Positions 47,989 through 58,838 are shown, counted from the stretch's first letter. The stretch is 64,000 nucleotides of DNA from Rhizopus arrhizus (GCA_024220505.1 JAKZZE010000005.1:2337979-2401978), one strand, 5' to 3'. Notes: generated from the sequence alone by a model not told the origin. Numbers and translations: made by a program.

Positions 47989-49568
47989 ATGTCTATCAAC
48001 TCTAATCTTTTGGCTTACAACGAAGAAACCCTTCTTTCTGAAAGTGACCCTGCTTTCATTGGTCCTAGACTTGAAAAGCCCTCCATGGTTAATGGGATCG
48101 AACTTCCTCTTACTGGATCTCCAAACTCTATTACAGAAGATATAGAGATGGAAGAAGTTGAACCCAGGGCTATGGCCTCTCCACTCGCTGGTGTCAAGGG
48201 CAGTGGCGCAGCACCACCTTCTCAGGTCTCGGGTAGTCGTAATTTGACGGCTACCGTCCAGACTTTGACGAAACAGGTAGAACAAATTGCTGCGGCTATC
48301 ACGGGTCAAGAGCTTACAGGAAAGCAACTTGCTAACCTTTCCCGCGAATATACGACCAAGTCTACCATCTTGGCCTCCTTGTTGGACTTGCAAGCAAAAA
48401 TGGCTAATAACTTGACTATACAAACCAATGGCTCTGCCATTAACGGTTCTAACAGTCAACCTACAGTGGTTCCTCAAAACTTACCTTTGTTTCAGTACAC
48501 TGGTAATGTAGAGAACTCAGCATTGCCCGTCTTTAAAGACATTGCTGACTGTATCCGACGTTTTGAGGATATCCTCTTTGCGTACCGCTTGGATGTACAG
48601 GTGCATTGGCAGCGCCTCATCCCTTTCTCACTTACCCATACTCAACGTTCTTGGTATGATGAATTACGGGTAAAGAAGAATTTATCTTGGACCATATTCA
48701 AGGAACAATTAACCTTGAAATATGGCATCGAATCCACTGAGGCCCAAGCCCACGCCTCAAGAGAGCTGTTAACCATCAGTATGCAGCCTGATGAGTCTGT
48801 GGAAAAATACACTGACCGCTTTTTGAAACTCAAGCGTGAAGCCACTCCCGTAGCTGATGATTTTTGGCTATTTTGTTTGTGAACTCCCTCACTAGTAGCC
48901 TCCAAAATCATGTCAACATGGCCATCGTCAGTCTTGATCAGGAGGCAAGGAATGACATAAACCTCCTTTCTAGTATCGCAAGAAAGTTTCATACGAAACA
49001 ACAGACCTTGCCCCATATGTCAACTAAAAAATTCAATAACCAACCCTCTCAAGTCAACGGGTTGAACCCTCCCAGTGGTATTCATAAAAGAAACCACCGT
49101 ACGGATGGAAGGACTTGTATCATCCATGGAAAGTGCAACCACACAACAGATCGTTGTAAAAAGGCTCAGGAACTCGGAATTGCTGGCAATATGAACAAAG
49201 AGACATCTAGCAAGCGTTGCTTTAAATGCAACGCTCCTTTTACTAGGGAGCATTTAAATGTTTGCCCTAAAAGGAATCAACCTCTTTCTGCTGGTTCTGC
49301 CTCTTCCTCCTCCTCTACTGCACCTACCATAACCAGGGCATTCCGCTCACTTCAGTTGACTGGCAGTGAAGATAAACCAATGGGTACAAAGGCTTCTAAA
49401 TATAACCCTGCCAACCAACAAAGCCACGATGAAGAACAGGATCTTGACGATGAAGCCGTCAAGGACATCCACTACTACTCATCATTATGTAAGTTGCAAC
49501 CGTTTAATACAAAACTTCACAGTTTTAATAACAAACGTACTGATTCCTTTTTGTACCCATCACTATAG
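47989..49568 (+). pseudogene. Element 3 Gag with one frameshift
   Basis: The frame starts at MSINSNLLAYNEETLL (47989) and reads to about 48860, where a one-base shift at the run GATTTTTGG moves it into the frame 48864-49568. Before the shift are a coiled-coil stretch (TATVQTLTKQVEQIAAAITG) and the Gag core (HWQRLIPFSLTHTQRSWYDE, SVEKYTDRFLKLKREA). After it lie two Cys/His modules, CIIHGKCNHTTDRC and CFKCNAPFTREHLNVC, which serve as RNA-binding zinc fingers. The shift could be a real inactivating change or a homopolymer error. An ATG in the TTG-led upstream frame is absent. Confidence 0.75.
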
Positions 49569-49588
49569 AAAATGTCCGTACTTGGGCT

Positions 49589-52500
49589 TTGGTTGATACT
49601 GGGTGTAATACTTCTACGATCTCTCCTGACCTAGCAAAAATTATAAACGTTAGAACTTTTCCTGTTTCAGGAAAATTACAATTAGCTAGTTTGAATACCT
49701 TGGTACCTAGAACTGCTATTACAGATCAAATAAAAGTATTTTATAACGGAATCAATGTCTTACATGAATTTGAAATTTTTAAGTTTGATAAGGATATACC
49801 TATTTGTATTGGTACAGATCTTATGCCTAAGTTAAACATTAACTTGACAGGTTTAGCTGTTACGTGGGATAGTCCTAATATCTCTACAATACCTGATCCA
49901 ATAGACCCTTCACCTATCAAACCTAATAAGTCACCCGCTGGTACTCACCAACAGCGTGAACAACTTATGGACGCATTACAGCCATATTTGAGCGCCAATG
50001 CTAAGATCCCTAGCACGTCTGCATGTCCTCTACCTGAAGCGATAGTTCGCTTGGAAACTGAACCAGGTAAAACCACTTATAGACGGCAGTATCCTATTGC
50101 ACTGTCAATCCAGCCTAAAGTACAAGAACAGGTTGACAAATGGTTAGCAGATGGTGTAATTGAAATAGCCCCTCCTAATACTGCATTTAACTCTCCTTTG
50201 TTGACTGTACGTAAGAAGGATGCTAATGGTAATTATAGTGACGATGTACGGGTGTGTATAGACCCCAGACATATCAATGCAATACTCATTAAAGATCGTA
50301 CCGACCGCTTTCAATTACCATTGATAGCTGAGTTGCATCAAAAAATGAGTGCTGCGACACTATTTACAGTACTTGACCTCAAACAAGCTTTTCATCGGTT
50401 ACCTCTAGCTGATGAGCATAGAGCCCTTACAGCTTTTACATTTAACGGTCAACAATATCAATTTTGTAGAGCACCATTCGGTTTGACCCCTATACCAAAT
50501 CACTTTCAACGTGTGCTAACTACCCTCTTACATGACTTGCCATACGTTACATGTTTCATTGATGATTTAACTATCGGTACTGGACCCGATATTGAGGAAC
50601 ATATCAAATGCGTAACTACTGTCATCGAACGACTTACATCAGCTAAATTTATTCTTAACGTTGATAAATGTCACTTTATGCAAACTTCGGTAAACATCCT
50701 AGGCTTCACTATTAGTCACAATAGTCTCTCATTGGATAGCAGAAAGGTTGCAAATGCTTTAGCATGGCCAATACCAAAAACTGGAAAAGATATACAACGC
50801 TTTCTAGGCCTCGCTAATTATTTTCGAAGTCATCTCCCAAATTTCTCTACCATGACCGCACCGTTAGATAAACTACGTAACGAAGGTTCATTGGAACACA
50901 TTTGGACTGACAAATATCTACAGGCTTTTCGAAATATACAGACAGCCTTATCTAATGCTCCTGTTCTGTCTATACCTGACATGCGTCATGAATTACAGCT
51001 AGCTACAGATGCTAGCAACACAGGAATTGGCGGTGTACTTTATCAAATTATTGACGATAAAACTCGCTATATTGGATTCGCAGCAAGAGCACTGTCGAAG
51101 TCAGAAATGAACTACTCGACAACTAAACGAGAGCTGTTAGCCATCTGTTATCTTTTTGAAAGATTTCACAAGTGGTTGTATGGATCTCAATTCACGCTGT
51201 ATACTGATCATAAAAGTTTGGTCTATCTTGGCACACAAAACATTCCTAATCCCATGATGCTGAATTGGTTCGAAACTATTTTCAACTATACATTCAAAGT
51301 AATCCATCGTCCAGGAATTGAAAATGTGTTGCCGGATTCACTTTCTCGTCTTTTTTCAGACGATACGGAAAAAAGACTGGGGGGAGATAATAATCCTCAG
51401 CAACTTTCCATAAAAAATAAAAATACAAAGTCACAGAGCAAACGTACTACAGACAACAGTACAAACATAAAACAAAGAGCTGTACAACTAGTAGACTACA
51501 TGACACCACCAGAAGAGGAACGTCATAACCTATTATTAAAGGCACATCTACTTGGACACTTTGGGGCTGATGCTATTGTAAAGACAATCCACAATGATAA
51601 TTTGCACTGGATTAATATTAAAAAAGATGCATTGCAGCTAGTATCCAATTGTCCTGAATGTCAACAATTTAATATTGGCAAACACGGGTATCACCCTCCC
51701 CGTAGTATTCTACCAGATGGTCCTTTTGATCACGTCTGTATTGACCTCGGTACCCTGAACATTACATCAACAGAAGGACATAATTTCATTTTAGTCCTAG
51801 TTGATCTCTTCACAAGATTTACAATTCTAAGACCATTAATGGATAAAACTGCAGTATCCATAGCTAATGAACTTAGAGATATCTTTTGCACTTTTGGTTG
51901 GCCCAAAAAGCTTAGTTCAGATAACGGTACAGAATTCACTAATGAAATATTTAATTCATTAATGGAAACCTGTGGTATTGACCATAGACTTTCACTGCCT
52001 TATAACCCATTGGGTAATTCGACTAACGAATCGTTTGTTGGAATAGCCAAACGAGCTCTTGTTAAAAGATTACAAGGCAAGAAAGACGAGTGGAATCTTT
52101 TCCTTCCTAGTATTCAATATGCTATGAATTGCAAATATTCTAGATTACATCATTCCAGACCATTTGTGCTTATGTATAATAGACAACCAAATGAATTTCA
52201 GGATTATTCCAATGCACAATCCTCAATACCTAACTCTAGTCAGCAGTATGCTAAAGCACTAGAAAATAAATTAGACAATATGAACAACATAGTAATCCCT
52301 GCTATACGTAACCGTATTATGACTACTCAAAGAACTGACAACGAGTATTTTACAAAGAAGCACCGCATTGTAAATCAACAATTTCCTACTAATAGCGAAG
52401 TTATGATAAAAAATGTGAATAGAAATAGTAAAACTGACCCAAGGTACGAGGGCCCCTTTGTCGTACATGGAGTCACAAAAAATGGTAGCTACATTTTGAC

Positions 52501-52852
52501 GGATAAAACAGGTACATTATTATCGCGCGACGTACCTACCTCGCACATCAAACTCATCTCTACAGACAACGTTGTTAATAATCGCGCTGACCAACAACAG
52601 TACGATGTGCAGGCAATTATCCAACATAAAGGAAATAACACTAGTAATTATAAATACCTAGTAAGATGGAAAGGTTATCCTCCAGAATATGATACCTGGG
52701 AACCTGCCTCAAGTTTTGATGACATGAGTATGATAGAACAGTACTGGGCAAGACGTAACGTCAATAATAACATTGGCAAACGTAAACGCTCATCTCATAC
52801 CAATGTTCCAACCAAGACTAATAATTTTAACAAACGAAACAAGACAAAGTAA
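49589..52852 (+). CDS. Element 3 Pol (PR-RT-RH-IN-chromodomain)
   Basis: 1087 codons, intact. Protease ALVDTGCNTSTIS opens the frame (the ATG at 49589 is Met-Val-Asp-Thr-Gly, so the real start is upstream, by recoding from Gag). Reverse transcriptase shows TVLDLKQAFHRLPLADEHRA, FGLTPIPNHFQ and TCFIDDLTIG, with FIDD in place of YxDD. RNase H: LATDASNTGIGGVLYQ and TLYTDHKSLVYLG. Integrase: HLLGHFGADAIVKTIH ... CPECQQF zinc domain, SSDNGTEFTNEIF and a variant GNSTNESFVGIAKRAL Glu block. The C-terminus is a chromodomain: KYLVRWKGYPPEYDTWEP then SMIEQYW. Chromodomains steer chromovirus insertion to heterochromatin marks such as H3K9me. The end is basic (GKRKRSSH). Confidence 0.93.
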   Translation: MVDTGCNTSTISPDLAKIINVRTFPVSGKLQLASLNTLVPRTAITDQIKVFYNGINVLHEFEIFKFDKDIPICIGTDLMPKLNINLTGLAVTWDSPNISTIPDPIDPSPIKPNKSPAGTHQQREQLMDALQPYLSANAKIPSTSACPLPEAIVRLETEPGKTTYRRQYPIALSIQPKVQEQVDKWLADGVIEIAPPNTAFNSPLLTVRKKDANGNYSDDVRVCIDPRHINAILIKDRTDRFQLPLIAELHQKMSAATLFTVLDLKQAFHRLPLADEHRALTAFTFNGQQYQFCRAPFGLTPIPNHFQRVLTTLLHDLPYVTCFIDDLTIGTGPDIEEHIKCVTTVIERLTSAKFILNVDKCHFMQTSVNILGFTISHNSLSLDSRKVANALAWPIPKTGKDIQRFLGLANYFRSHLPNFSTMTAPLDKLRNEGSLEHIWTDKYLQAFRNIQTALSNAPVLSIPDMRHELQLATDASNTGIGGVLYQIIDDKTRYIGFAARALSKSEMNYSTTKRELLAICYLFERFHKWLYGSQFTLYTDHKSLVYLGTQNIPNPMMLNWFETIFNYTFKVIHRPGIENVLPDSLSRLFSDDTEKRLGGDNNPQQLSIKNKNTKSQSKRTTDNSTNIKQRAVQLVDYMTPPEEERHNLLLKAHLLGHFGADAIVKTIHNDNLHWINIKKDALQLVSNCPECQQFNIGKHGYHPPRSILPDGPFDHVCIDLGTLNITSTEGHNFILVLVDLFTRFTILRPLMDKTAVSIANELRDIFCTFGWPKKLSSDNGTEFTNEIFNSLMETCGIDHRLSLPYNPLGNSTNESFVGIAKRALVKRLQGKKDEWNLFLPSIQYAMNCKYSRLHHSRPFVLMYNRQPNEFQDYSNAQSSIPNSSQQYAKALENKLDNMNNIVIPAIRNRIMTTQRTDNEYFTKKHRIVNQQFPTNSEVMIKNVNRNSKTDPRYEGPFVVHGVTKNGSYILTDKTGTLLSRDVPTSHIKLISTDNVVNNRADQQQYDVQAIIQHKGNNTSNYKYLVRWKGYPPEYDTWEPASSFDDMSMIEQYWARRNVNNNIGKRKRSSHTNVPTKTNNFNKRNKTK

Positions 52853-53047
52853 CGAACTGAATATGATCTTTTCCCATTACTTTTTTCCTCAACAGGTTTT
52901 TTTGGGTTTTTATCGATTATATACCAGAAGAGCATACTCTCTCTTTCCTCTACACTTACGTCTTTAATATAAACAGCCTACGCAATCATATTGGATATGA
53001 TCTCTGTACTCTTCGTTATTCATGATGCTCATCGGTTGTTCCAACCT

Positions 53048-53059
53048 GGAAGGGGGCAA
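53048..53059 (+). promoter_or_regulatory. Polypurine tract of element 3
   Basis: GGAAGGGGGCAA lies directly before the 3' LTR at 53060. Confidence 0.75.
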
Positions 53060-53473
53060 TGATGTATCCATCATTCATAACTCGATATGAAAACAGTATT
53101 AATAAGCTACATGTAAAATATATCCAATAGATAGGCTACAGGTTAATTCGGATAATCTTCATTAAGGATAAGATGCTGCGTAATTGCACGGTTAAATTAT
53201 ATTAAATCCAGGAACTAAATCACAGTCAATCGCAGTCAATCATATACGAGTATTCTATGGATAAATGCTTATGGTGACAAAGATAACAATGGAAGAACAC
53301 GTAACCATTATCTATTTGTCATCAGTTATATCATACTCATTAATTATTAATCCATGACATGAAATATTATCCGTGTATGAAAAGTATAAATAGAGTATCA
53401 TTTTCTATTAAATAAAACAATCTCTTTATCGAGTCTCGTCCTCTCTTGTTCCTTTCTATTCTTGGATAAATCA
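53060..53473 (+). repeat. Element 3 3' LTR
   Basis: 414 bp, almost identical to the 5' LTR; one T is missing in TTTTCTATTAAAT. Confidence 0.85.
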
Positions 53474-53705
53474 TTGTTCCATTTTTTGATATATTATTAT
53501 TTTGTGTTACTGTTTTGAATTTTTGCAATCTTATTGTTTCAGGATTCTTGTTGATGTGGAAATTTTTTTTTTTCTGCTTAATTTGGTTTTGTACTGTTTT
53601 TTAATGAATTTTTCTGGATTATTTATTTCAACTACCCCTCCTGCCTCCATGTAGTTTGATAAAAATATAAAGTTGATAATATATACACGTTGTTAATTAA
53701 TTGTA

Positions 53706-56520
53706 AATGTTGAGTTTTTCTAGTATCCAAGTCGAGATAAAAAGTCGGCGCTTTCGTTGACTCTTCCAGGTCGATACTTCACTCGAATTCTATTCTGATA
53801 AGATAGTAATCCATCTGGCGATTATTCCAGTGGGGTTTGGCGTCTTTAGTAACCCATTTAGAGCCGAGTGATCAGTAAGCCTGTGAACTTTTTTCCAAGT
53901 AGATAGGGACGGAATAATTTTACTGCCCATATGACTGCCAAACATTCTAATTAGTGGGAGCGTAATTCGATTCAGTTGACTTGAGGCCTCGACTTGCATA
54001 GACAATTGGGTGTTCATGACCATTTTCATCCAATTGAGTTAATATAGCACCAAGTCCTAATTGGATGCGTCGGTTACTAGTATAAATGGTTTGTGAAGTC
54101 AGGTCTTGACAAGATAGGTGCAGTAGTAAGTAATTCTTTAATGTTTCAAATGATTCAGTAGTCAAGCTTGTCCAAGGGATTTTCTTTGTGGTTTTCGTTT
54201 GATCATGCAAAGGTCTTGCAATAGCAGCAAAGTTTTTAATAAAACGTCTGTAATAGGATGCTATTCCAAGGAATCCTCGAACTTGTTTAATTGTTCTTGG
54301 TTGTGGATATTCGACTATTTTTGAATTTTGCTGGGGTCTGTTTGCAATCCTTCTTTCGTCACAATATATCCAAGAAATTTAAGATGGTCCTTAAAGAAGA
54401 AACATTTTTCCGGTTTAATTTGAGATTCGCTACTTGGATGCATTGAAACACTTGTTCTAAATGTTGCAAATGATCTTGATGATTGAGAGAATATACATTT
54501 AGGTCGTCAATGTAAGCGACTAAACACTTGTTGATAAGAGGCGAAAACATAAATCTATTAATCGTTGAAAAGTTGCTGGGGAATTTACAAGACCCATCGG
54601 CAGTGTGTTGTAATGATACGTGCCAAACTTTTCGTGAAAGCTGTTAGTTCTTTACTGTCTTCTTCCAGGGGAACTTGATGAAATCCAGCTCGCATATCCA
54701 AAGCTGAGAACACTTTTTGCCTTGCCTAATGTATCCAGCAAATCATCAATGCGGGGTAAGGGATAGGCGTCTTTCTTTGTAACTGCATTTAACTTTCTAT
54801 AATCTATCACCATTCTGTATTCACCATTCTTCTTTTTTACTAATATCACAGGGGCTGCCCAGGGGCTGTTCGATGGAGCAATTACACCCAACTTGCAATA
54901 TTTATCTAATTCTTTTGCAGATGTTCAGTCTCGATAGGACTCATGCGATAAGGTCGATGACTTATAGGCATAGTGTCTTCTTTATCGTGATCTTATGCAT
55001 TTATCAAGTTTGTGTATCCGATTGTGTTATTGTCCCAGTCAAATATATTCTCGTATTCTTTAGTAACTTCTGTAGACTTTGTTTAATATCTTGACTTATT
55101 TCTCCGATTTCAAGTTTCGTATATTTGTCTGGTTCTAATTAGCATGTCTTCTTCATTTTTTTCTTTATTATTTGGTTCAGACATTTCCATCACACACAAG
55201 TGAGGATTCGTGTCAACATTATATGCTTGTACTATGGAATCTTCCTGTGGATTGATCTTTTCAATGATGCCGATTTCTTCATCAGGGTCCAATAATATAT
55301 CTTTTGATGATCGATTGTATATTCGAATCTCTATACTTCTTCGATTTGTGATCAGATTTAAACAAGAGTCAAAATATCCCATGGCATCCATTATTTTAGG
55401 GTTTGTTATTTCCAAGTTATATATTATATCCTTCCTTTCGTTCTTCAACTTTCTGATCCATATTGTTTTTGAAGTATTTGATGCTATAGTCAATCCATGT
55501 GAAGGAGCTTTCAGTAGCATGTCATTTCCTTGACTTAATACTTTTATGTCGTCTTCTTTATCATTTTCCAATAATAGAAGCGATTCGTCTTCTTCATCTT
55601 CTAATTCTTCTTCTGCCGATTCTTCTGAGCTGTCTTCAGATTCTTCGTCTTGATCTGTGCTATCGTCATCATGTTGTGGCTCTGCTTCAAAGCGTACATG
55701 TTTGGTTTCCTTTGAGTTTGTTAGGCTGATAGGATGTTCATACTTCTGAGTATAGCTTGAGACTTTTGAGCAATGTCGTATTTTTCTTAAAAAGGATATC
55801 TCTACTTCAGCTTTCTTGTTTTTATATGCCACCTTTAATGTTGAACTATTGAAGTCAATTTTGGCTTTTGCTCTATTTAACCAATTGTTTCCAATGATAA
55901 GTGGATTTGGACAAGAGGGTAAGACTTCTACTGTGCATGGAATGATCATGTTGTCCTTGACACATATAGGTACGTCATATATAATTCCTAAAGCAGGCTG
56001 TTTGGTTCCATTTCCTAAGGTGAATATACTTTCAGAGGCCAGCATCAATATATAACCAAGTGTGTCAGCGAGAGCTTTAGACATGCATGTTTTTGCTGCA
56101 CCACAATCAATCAAGTCTTGATAGATTTGTCTCCAATACTACTTTAGAATATACTGCTGTGGTATTTATATCCTCTTCTTCTATAACTGCCATAGTTTCT
56201 TCCGGATTGGTGACTTCAAGGGATTCGTATGGGACGGCAAGCTGCGGCCATATTTCTTCGTAACTTAGGTGCTGCAACCATAAGGTCTCCAAAGTTATAT
56301 CTGCTTATATTAAGACGTCCGACACAATGTCATAATTTAATGGAGGTGCCTTCGTTTTTCTTTTTGGTTTCTTGACCGTTCTGCTAGTTGTTTGCATTAT
56401 CGTTCTGTTTCCATAGCTTCGGGTTGACGTGTGACAACAGGCTGATGTGAAAATGGTTGTTGTGTGATTATGGGTTGATGCGTATGATAGGTTGTGTAGT
56501 AGTAACATCATTTAATTTAC
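53706..56520 (-). pseudogene. Element 2 protease-RT-RNase H (copy B), indel-riddled
   Basis: This corresponds to 40256-43009 of copy A but is broken into at least eight frame pieces by single-base gaps and a few insertions. Open pieces lie at 53790-54029, 53947-54210, 54359-54550, 54652-54891, 55110-56114 and 56107-56292. Nearly all differences from copy A are one-base indels, mostly deletions, with few substitutions. The protease triad is again DCG. Such a pattern over one continuous stretch resembles uncorrected long-read error more than biological decay. Confidence 0.85.
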
Positions 56521-56780
56521 CCTTGGTTTTGTGGATCTCCTAACTCTTTCTCGTGTGCCTTTGCTGCTTGTTTTCGTATGGAATGCTTGTAGGACTTCAG
56601 GTGGGTACTCTGGTCTTACAGCTGCATAAATCGTGTGTAAAGGGTGGTGAATAAGTTTCGCTTGAGTGAGGAGCGCATTGAGATTGTGGGGTTGATTATT
56701 AATGGTTTTGTTATATTTTTGGTTATTCGATTGACCATTACTTCATTTTTGAAAGCAACCGAACCAAAGTTTTTGACTGG

Positions 56781-57998
56781 TTAGGGTTGGTGTTTGAGGC
56801 TGTGCGGGAGCGTTCTGTTATATTGCGGACGGTAAGTTTGATTATTAAAGTTATTTCTGTTTCGTCCTTGATTGCTATAGTCTTGTCTTCCGTAATTATT
56901 ATCATTACGTTGGTAATCATTGTTATTATAAATATTATTATTGTAGTCGTTATTATTGTGACCATTATTGTTGTAATCGTTATTGTTATTTTGGTGTTGA
57001 TTCTGATAATTATCATTGTAGCGATTACGACGATTGTAATTTCTAACAGAGCTTTGATACTGCTGTTGATTACCCAATTCATTTCGGATGGTTTGTTGAA
57101 TAAGATTGACCAGATCCTGTTGATGATTATGTTGACTAGGACATGTTCCATTGTTCCTTTGAACTTGATGAGGATAGCTTTGGGCATGATAATTATTACG
57201 AGTGATCTCCAATGTTGATAGTTGGTTAGGACCAGTTACAATTTGAGGGTTAGGCATTACAGTGTTAACCATTCCGTAAGGATGTAAGTTAGAGATTGGG
57301 ATTACTTGAGAAGGCCTTTCGTTTGCATCAATCAACTCTATATTATGATCATTTGATGGGTATCTCTGATGATAAACACCATCGTCATGATATATGAGAG
57401 CGTTGTTTACATTTCTTGGTATGAATGGGTTGTCGACCATTGCGATCTTGCGTGGACGATTTGCGTTCCACCATCCTTCTGCGTGGTTTAACCAATCTTG
57501 AAATGTTCTAGCACTGCTTTGTATACAAAATTGTTTGATATCTCTTAATAAACCTGCGCGAAAGCGGCTTTCGATTACGGCTTCACTAGTAATGTTGGCC
57601 AAATCAGCGGCTTCACGTAATCTTGAAAGGAATATTTGAGGATGTTCTTGATCTCCTTGGATCATATCATTGAATTCCAATTCATAATTCTGAATTAATT
57701 CAGGAGTAATATAGTGACTTTTCAAATGTTCCATAGCTTCATCGTAAGTCACTTGAGGATGATTCTTGAGTATAGTTTTTTCAAAGTAGATTTTAGCAGC
57801 TCTACGTAATTGAGATTTGAGGATAGCGAGTTTGCGGTTGTCACTATGTGTGTTGCTGAGTACAAGGTAGGAATCCAGTAGCTCTTGAAAATGACGGAAG
57901 TCTTCGCCTTCATAGCCATAGAATTCGATTAATTTAGGACGATATCCTTGAATTTGGTTGCTGTTTTGCACCAACGCGATAGGTTCTGTAGTTGCCAT
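56781..57998 (-). CDS. Element 2 Gag (copy B)
   Basis: 405 codons. It matches copy A from the start MATTEPIALVQ to the Asn-rich tail; an indel near 56800 changes the last residues to LPHSLKHQP. The capsid region is unchanged. The last ten residues may be an error artefact. Confidence 0.8.
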   Translation of the reverse strand: MATTEPIALVQNSNQIQGYRPKLIEFYGYEGEDFRHFQELLDSYLVLSNTHSDNRKLAILKSQLRRAAKIYFEKTILKNHPQVTYDEAMEHLKSHYITPELIQNYELEFNDMIQGDQEHPQIFLSRLREAADLANITSEAVIESRFRAGLLRDIKQFCIQSSARTFQDWLNHAEGWWNANRPRKIAMVDNPFIPRNVNNALIYHDDGVYHQRYPSNDHNIELIDANERPSQVIPISNLHPYGMVNTVMPNPQIVTGPNQLSTLEITRNNYHAQSYPHQVQRNNGTCPSQHNHQQDLVNLIQQTIRNELGNQQQYQSSVRNYNRRNRYNDNYQNQHQNNNNDYNNNGHNNNDYNNNIYNNNDYQRNDNNYGRQDYSNQGRNRNNFNNQTYRPQYNRTLPHSLKHQP

Positions 57999-58137
57999 TG
58001 TTGATAATAAATGTTTTGATATTGTTGATTCGATTTTGAATAAGTTCTTTTGATTAGTTTGATTGATTTCTTGATTTGGTTTAATTTCTTGATTAAATTC
58101 GATTTATTGATTTAATTCCCTCGTAGTGACCACCAAA

Positions 58138-58683
58138 TGTAATTTTTTTGTTGCTTCAATGGCTTGTAAGAATTAACGGTTTTGAAATAGAGTAAAGTTG
58201 ACGAAAGTGAATAAAAAAAATAAGAGTTGGGTAAAGTATTGGTATTAAATTCGTTTGTAAGTGACCACCAGATCTTGTTAAGTAGATCAAACTTGCTTGT
58301 AATAAGGTAACTTGATAAGAGTTTTAAGAATGTTTACAATGAAGATAATTGACTTCAAGGGACTTGTCTTGCTTGTATTTTAAGAGTATTACCAAAAGAT
58401 TCAGGGATAAAGATACTTGATTTATTGGATAAATATATTTAAGATAAGTAAAGTTAAAATATATATGTCAAGAGAAGTGAAGTAAAATAAAAATAAAAAC
58501 TTGTCTATTTTATAGACAAAGAAAAATAAAGTTTCATTTTGATATAAGGTTTGATTTCAATATAAGGTTTGATTTCGATATAAAGTTTGATTTTGAAATA
58601 AAGTTCAAAAAAAGAATAAGGTTCAAAATTAAAAATCACAAACCGCAGCCATTGCTGGTGTTTATGTTGTAATCTTCGTTACA
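58138..58683 (-). repeat. Element 2 LTR, right
   Basis: 546 bp; the four-base shortfall against the other two LTRs comes from small deletions (for example GAGTATTACC versus GAGTATTATACC near 58386). It ends at 58683, next to the 21-bp remainder of the element 1 LTR. Confidence 0.87.
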
Positions 58684-58754
58684 ATATATAGAATAAAAAG
58701 ATATGACACTTACAACGCCAAAAGAAGATTTCTTATGTTAGTTCATAAATGTTG

Positions 58755-58760
58755 AAAAAA
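58755..58760 (-). terminator. RNA polymerase III terminator of tRNA-Asn
   Basis: Six T on the minus strand, four bases past the tRNA 3' end. Confidence 0.8.
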
Positions 58761-58764
58761 GAAT

Positions 58765-58838
58765 CGCTCCTAGGTGGGCTCGAACCACCAACCTCCTGAT
58801 TAACAGTCAGACGCGCTAGCCAATTGCGCCATAAGAGC
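58765..58838 (-). tRNA. tRNA-Asn (anticodon GUU)
   Basis: 74 nt with a full cloverleaf. The acceptor stem GCTCTTA/TAGGAGC has one G-T pair and discriminator G. The D-arm holds the A box TGGCGCAATTGG. The anticodon loop is CTGTTAAT with GTT at the centre, and the T-arm holds the B box GGTTCGAGCCC. No intron is present. The element stack begins 57 bp past its 3' end, and the LINE begins near its 5' end. Confidence 0.95.

Larger units (their letters stand above)
47523..53473 (+). mobile_element. Element 3: chromodomain Ty3/Gypsy retrotransposon (chromovirus)
   Basis: LTRs 47523-47937 (415 bp) and 53060-53473 (414 bp), ends TGATGTATCC...GATAAATCA, differing visibly by one T. The 5-bp target duplication TTGTT is at 47518-47522 and 53474-53478. 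It lies in the opposite orientation to its host element 2. It encodes Gag, with one frameshift, and an intact Pol with a C-terminal chromodomain. Confidence 0.9.
37193..58683 (-). mobile_element. Element 2: tandem Ty3/Gypsy retrotransposon, LTR-internal-LTR-internal-LTR
   Basis: Three LTRs (37193-37742, 44708-45257, 58138-58683) share TGTAAT...TTACA ends. Internal copy A is 37743-44707 (6965 bp). Internal copy B is 45258-58137; after removing element 3 it is about 6.9 kb. The outer flanks show the duplication ATAT, so the whole block entered, or grew, at one site. The two copies are nearly identical in their integrase, ORF4 and Gag parts. Each unit has four ORFs in different frames: Gag, PR-RT-RNaseH, integrase and ORF4. 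Confidence 0.85.
31861..58708 (-). mobile_element. Element 1: Ty3/Gypsy LTR retrotransposon, interrupted by a nested insertion
   Basis: Left LTR 31861-32133 (273 bp, TGTCGTGCTC...GATATGACA). The right LTR is split: 36941-37192 plus 58688-58708 also adds up to 273 bp. The flanks show the 4-bp duplication CTTA (31857-31860 and 58709-58712). The element runs on the minus strand and encodes one continuous Gag-Pol. The 21.5-kb interruption at 37193-58683 is element 2, with its own duplication ATAT (37189-37192 and 58684-58687). The intact ORF and equal LTR length indicate a young insertion. Confidence 0.88.

Noticed and set aside
49491..49568. A perfect-looking intron (GTAAGT donor, CACTATAG acceptor) at the Gag-Pol junction of element 3
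   Set aside because: Joining the exons gives T+AA, an immediate stop, and does not put Gag and Pol in one frame. Kept only as a curiosity.
48864..49568. Second Gag frame of element 3 as an independent gene
   Set aside because: It continues the first Gag frame after a one-base shift and holds the expected zinc fingers, so it is the same gene.
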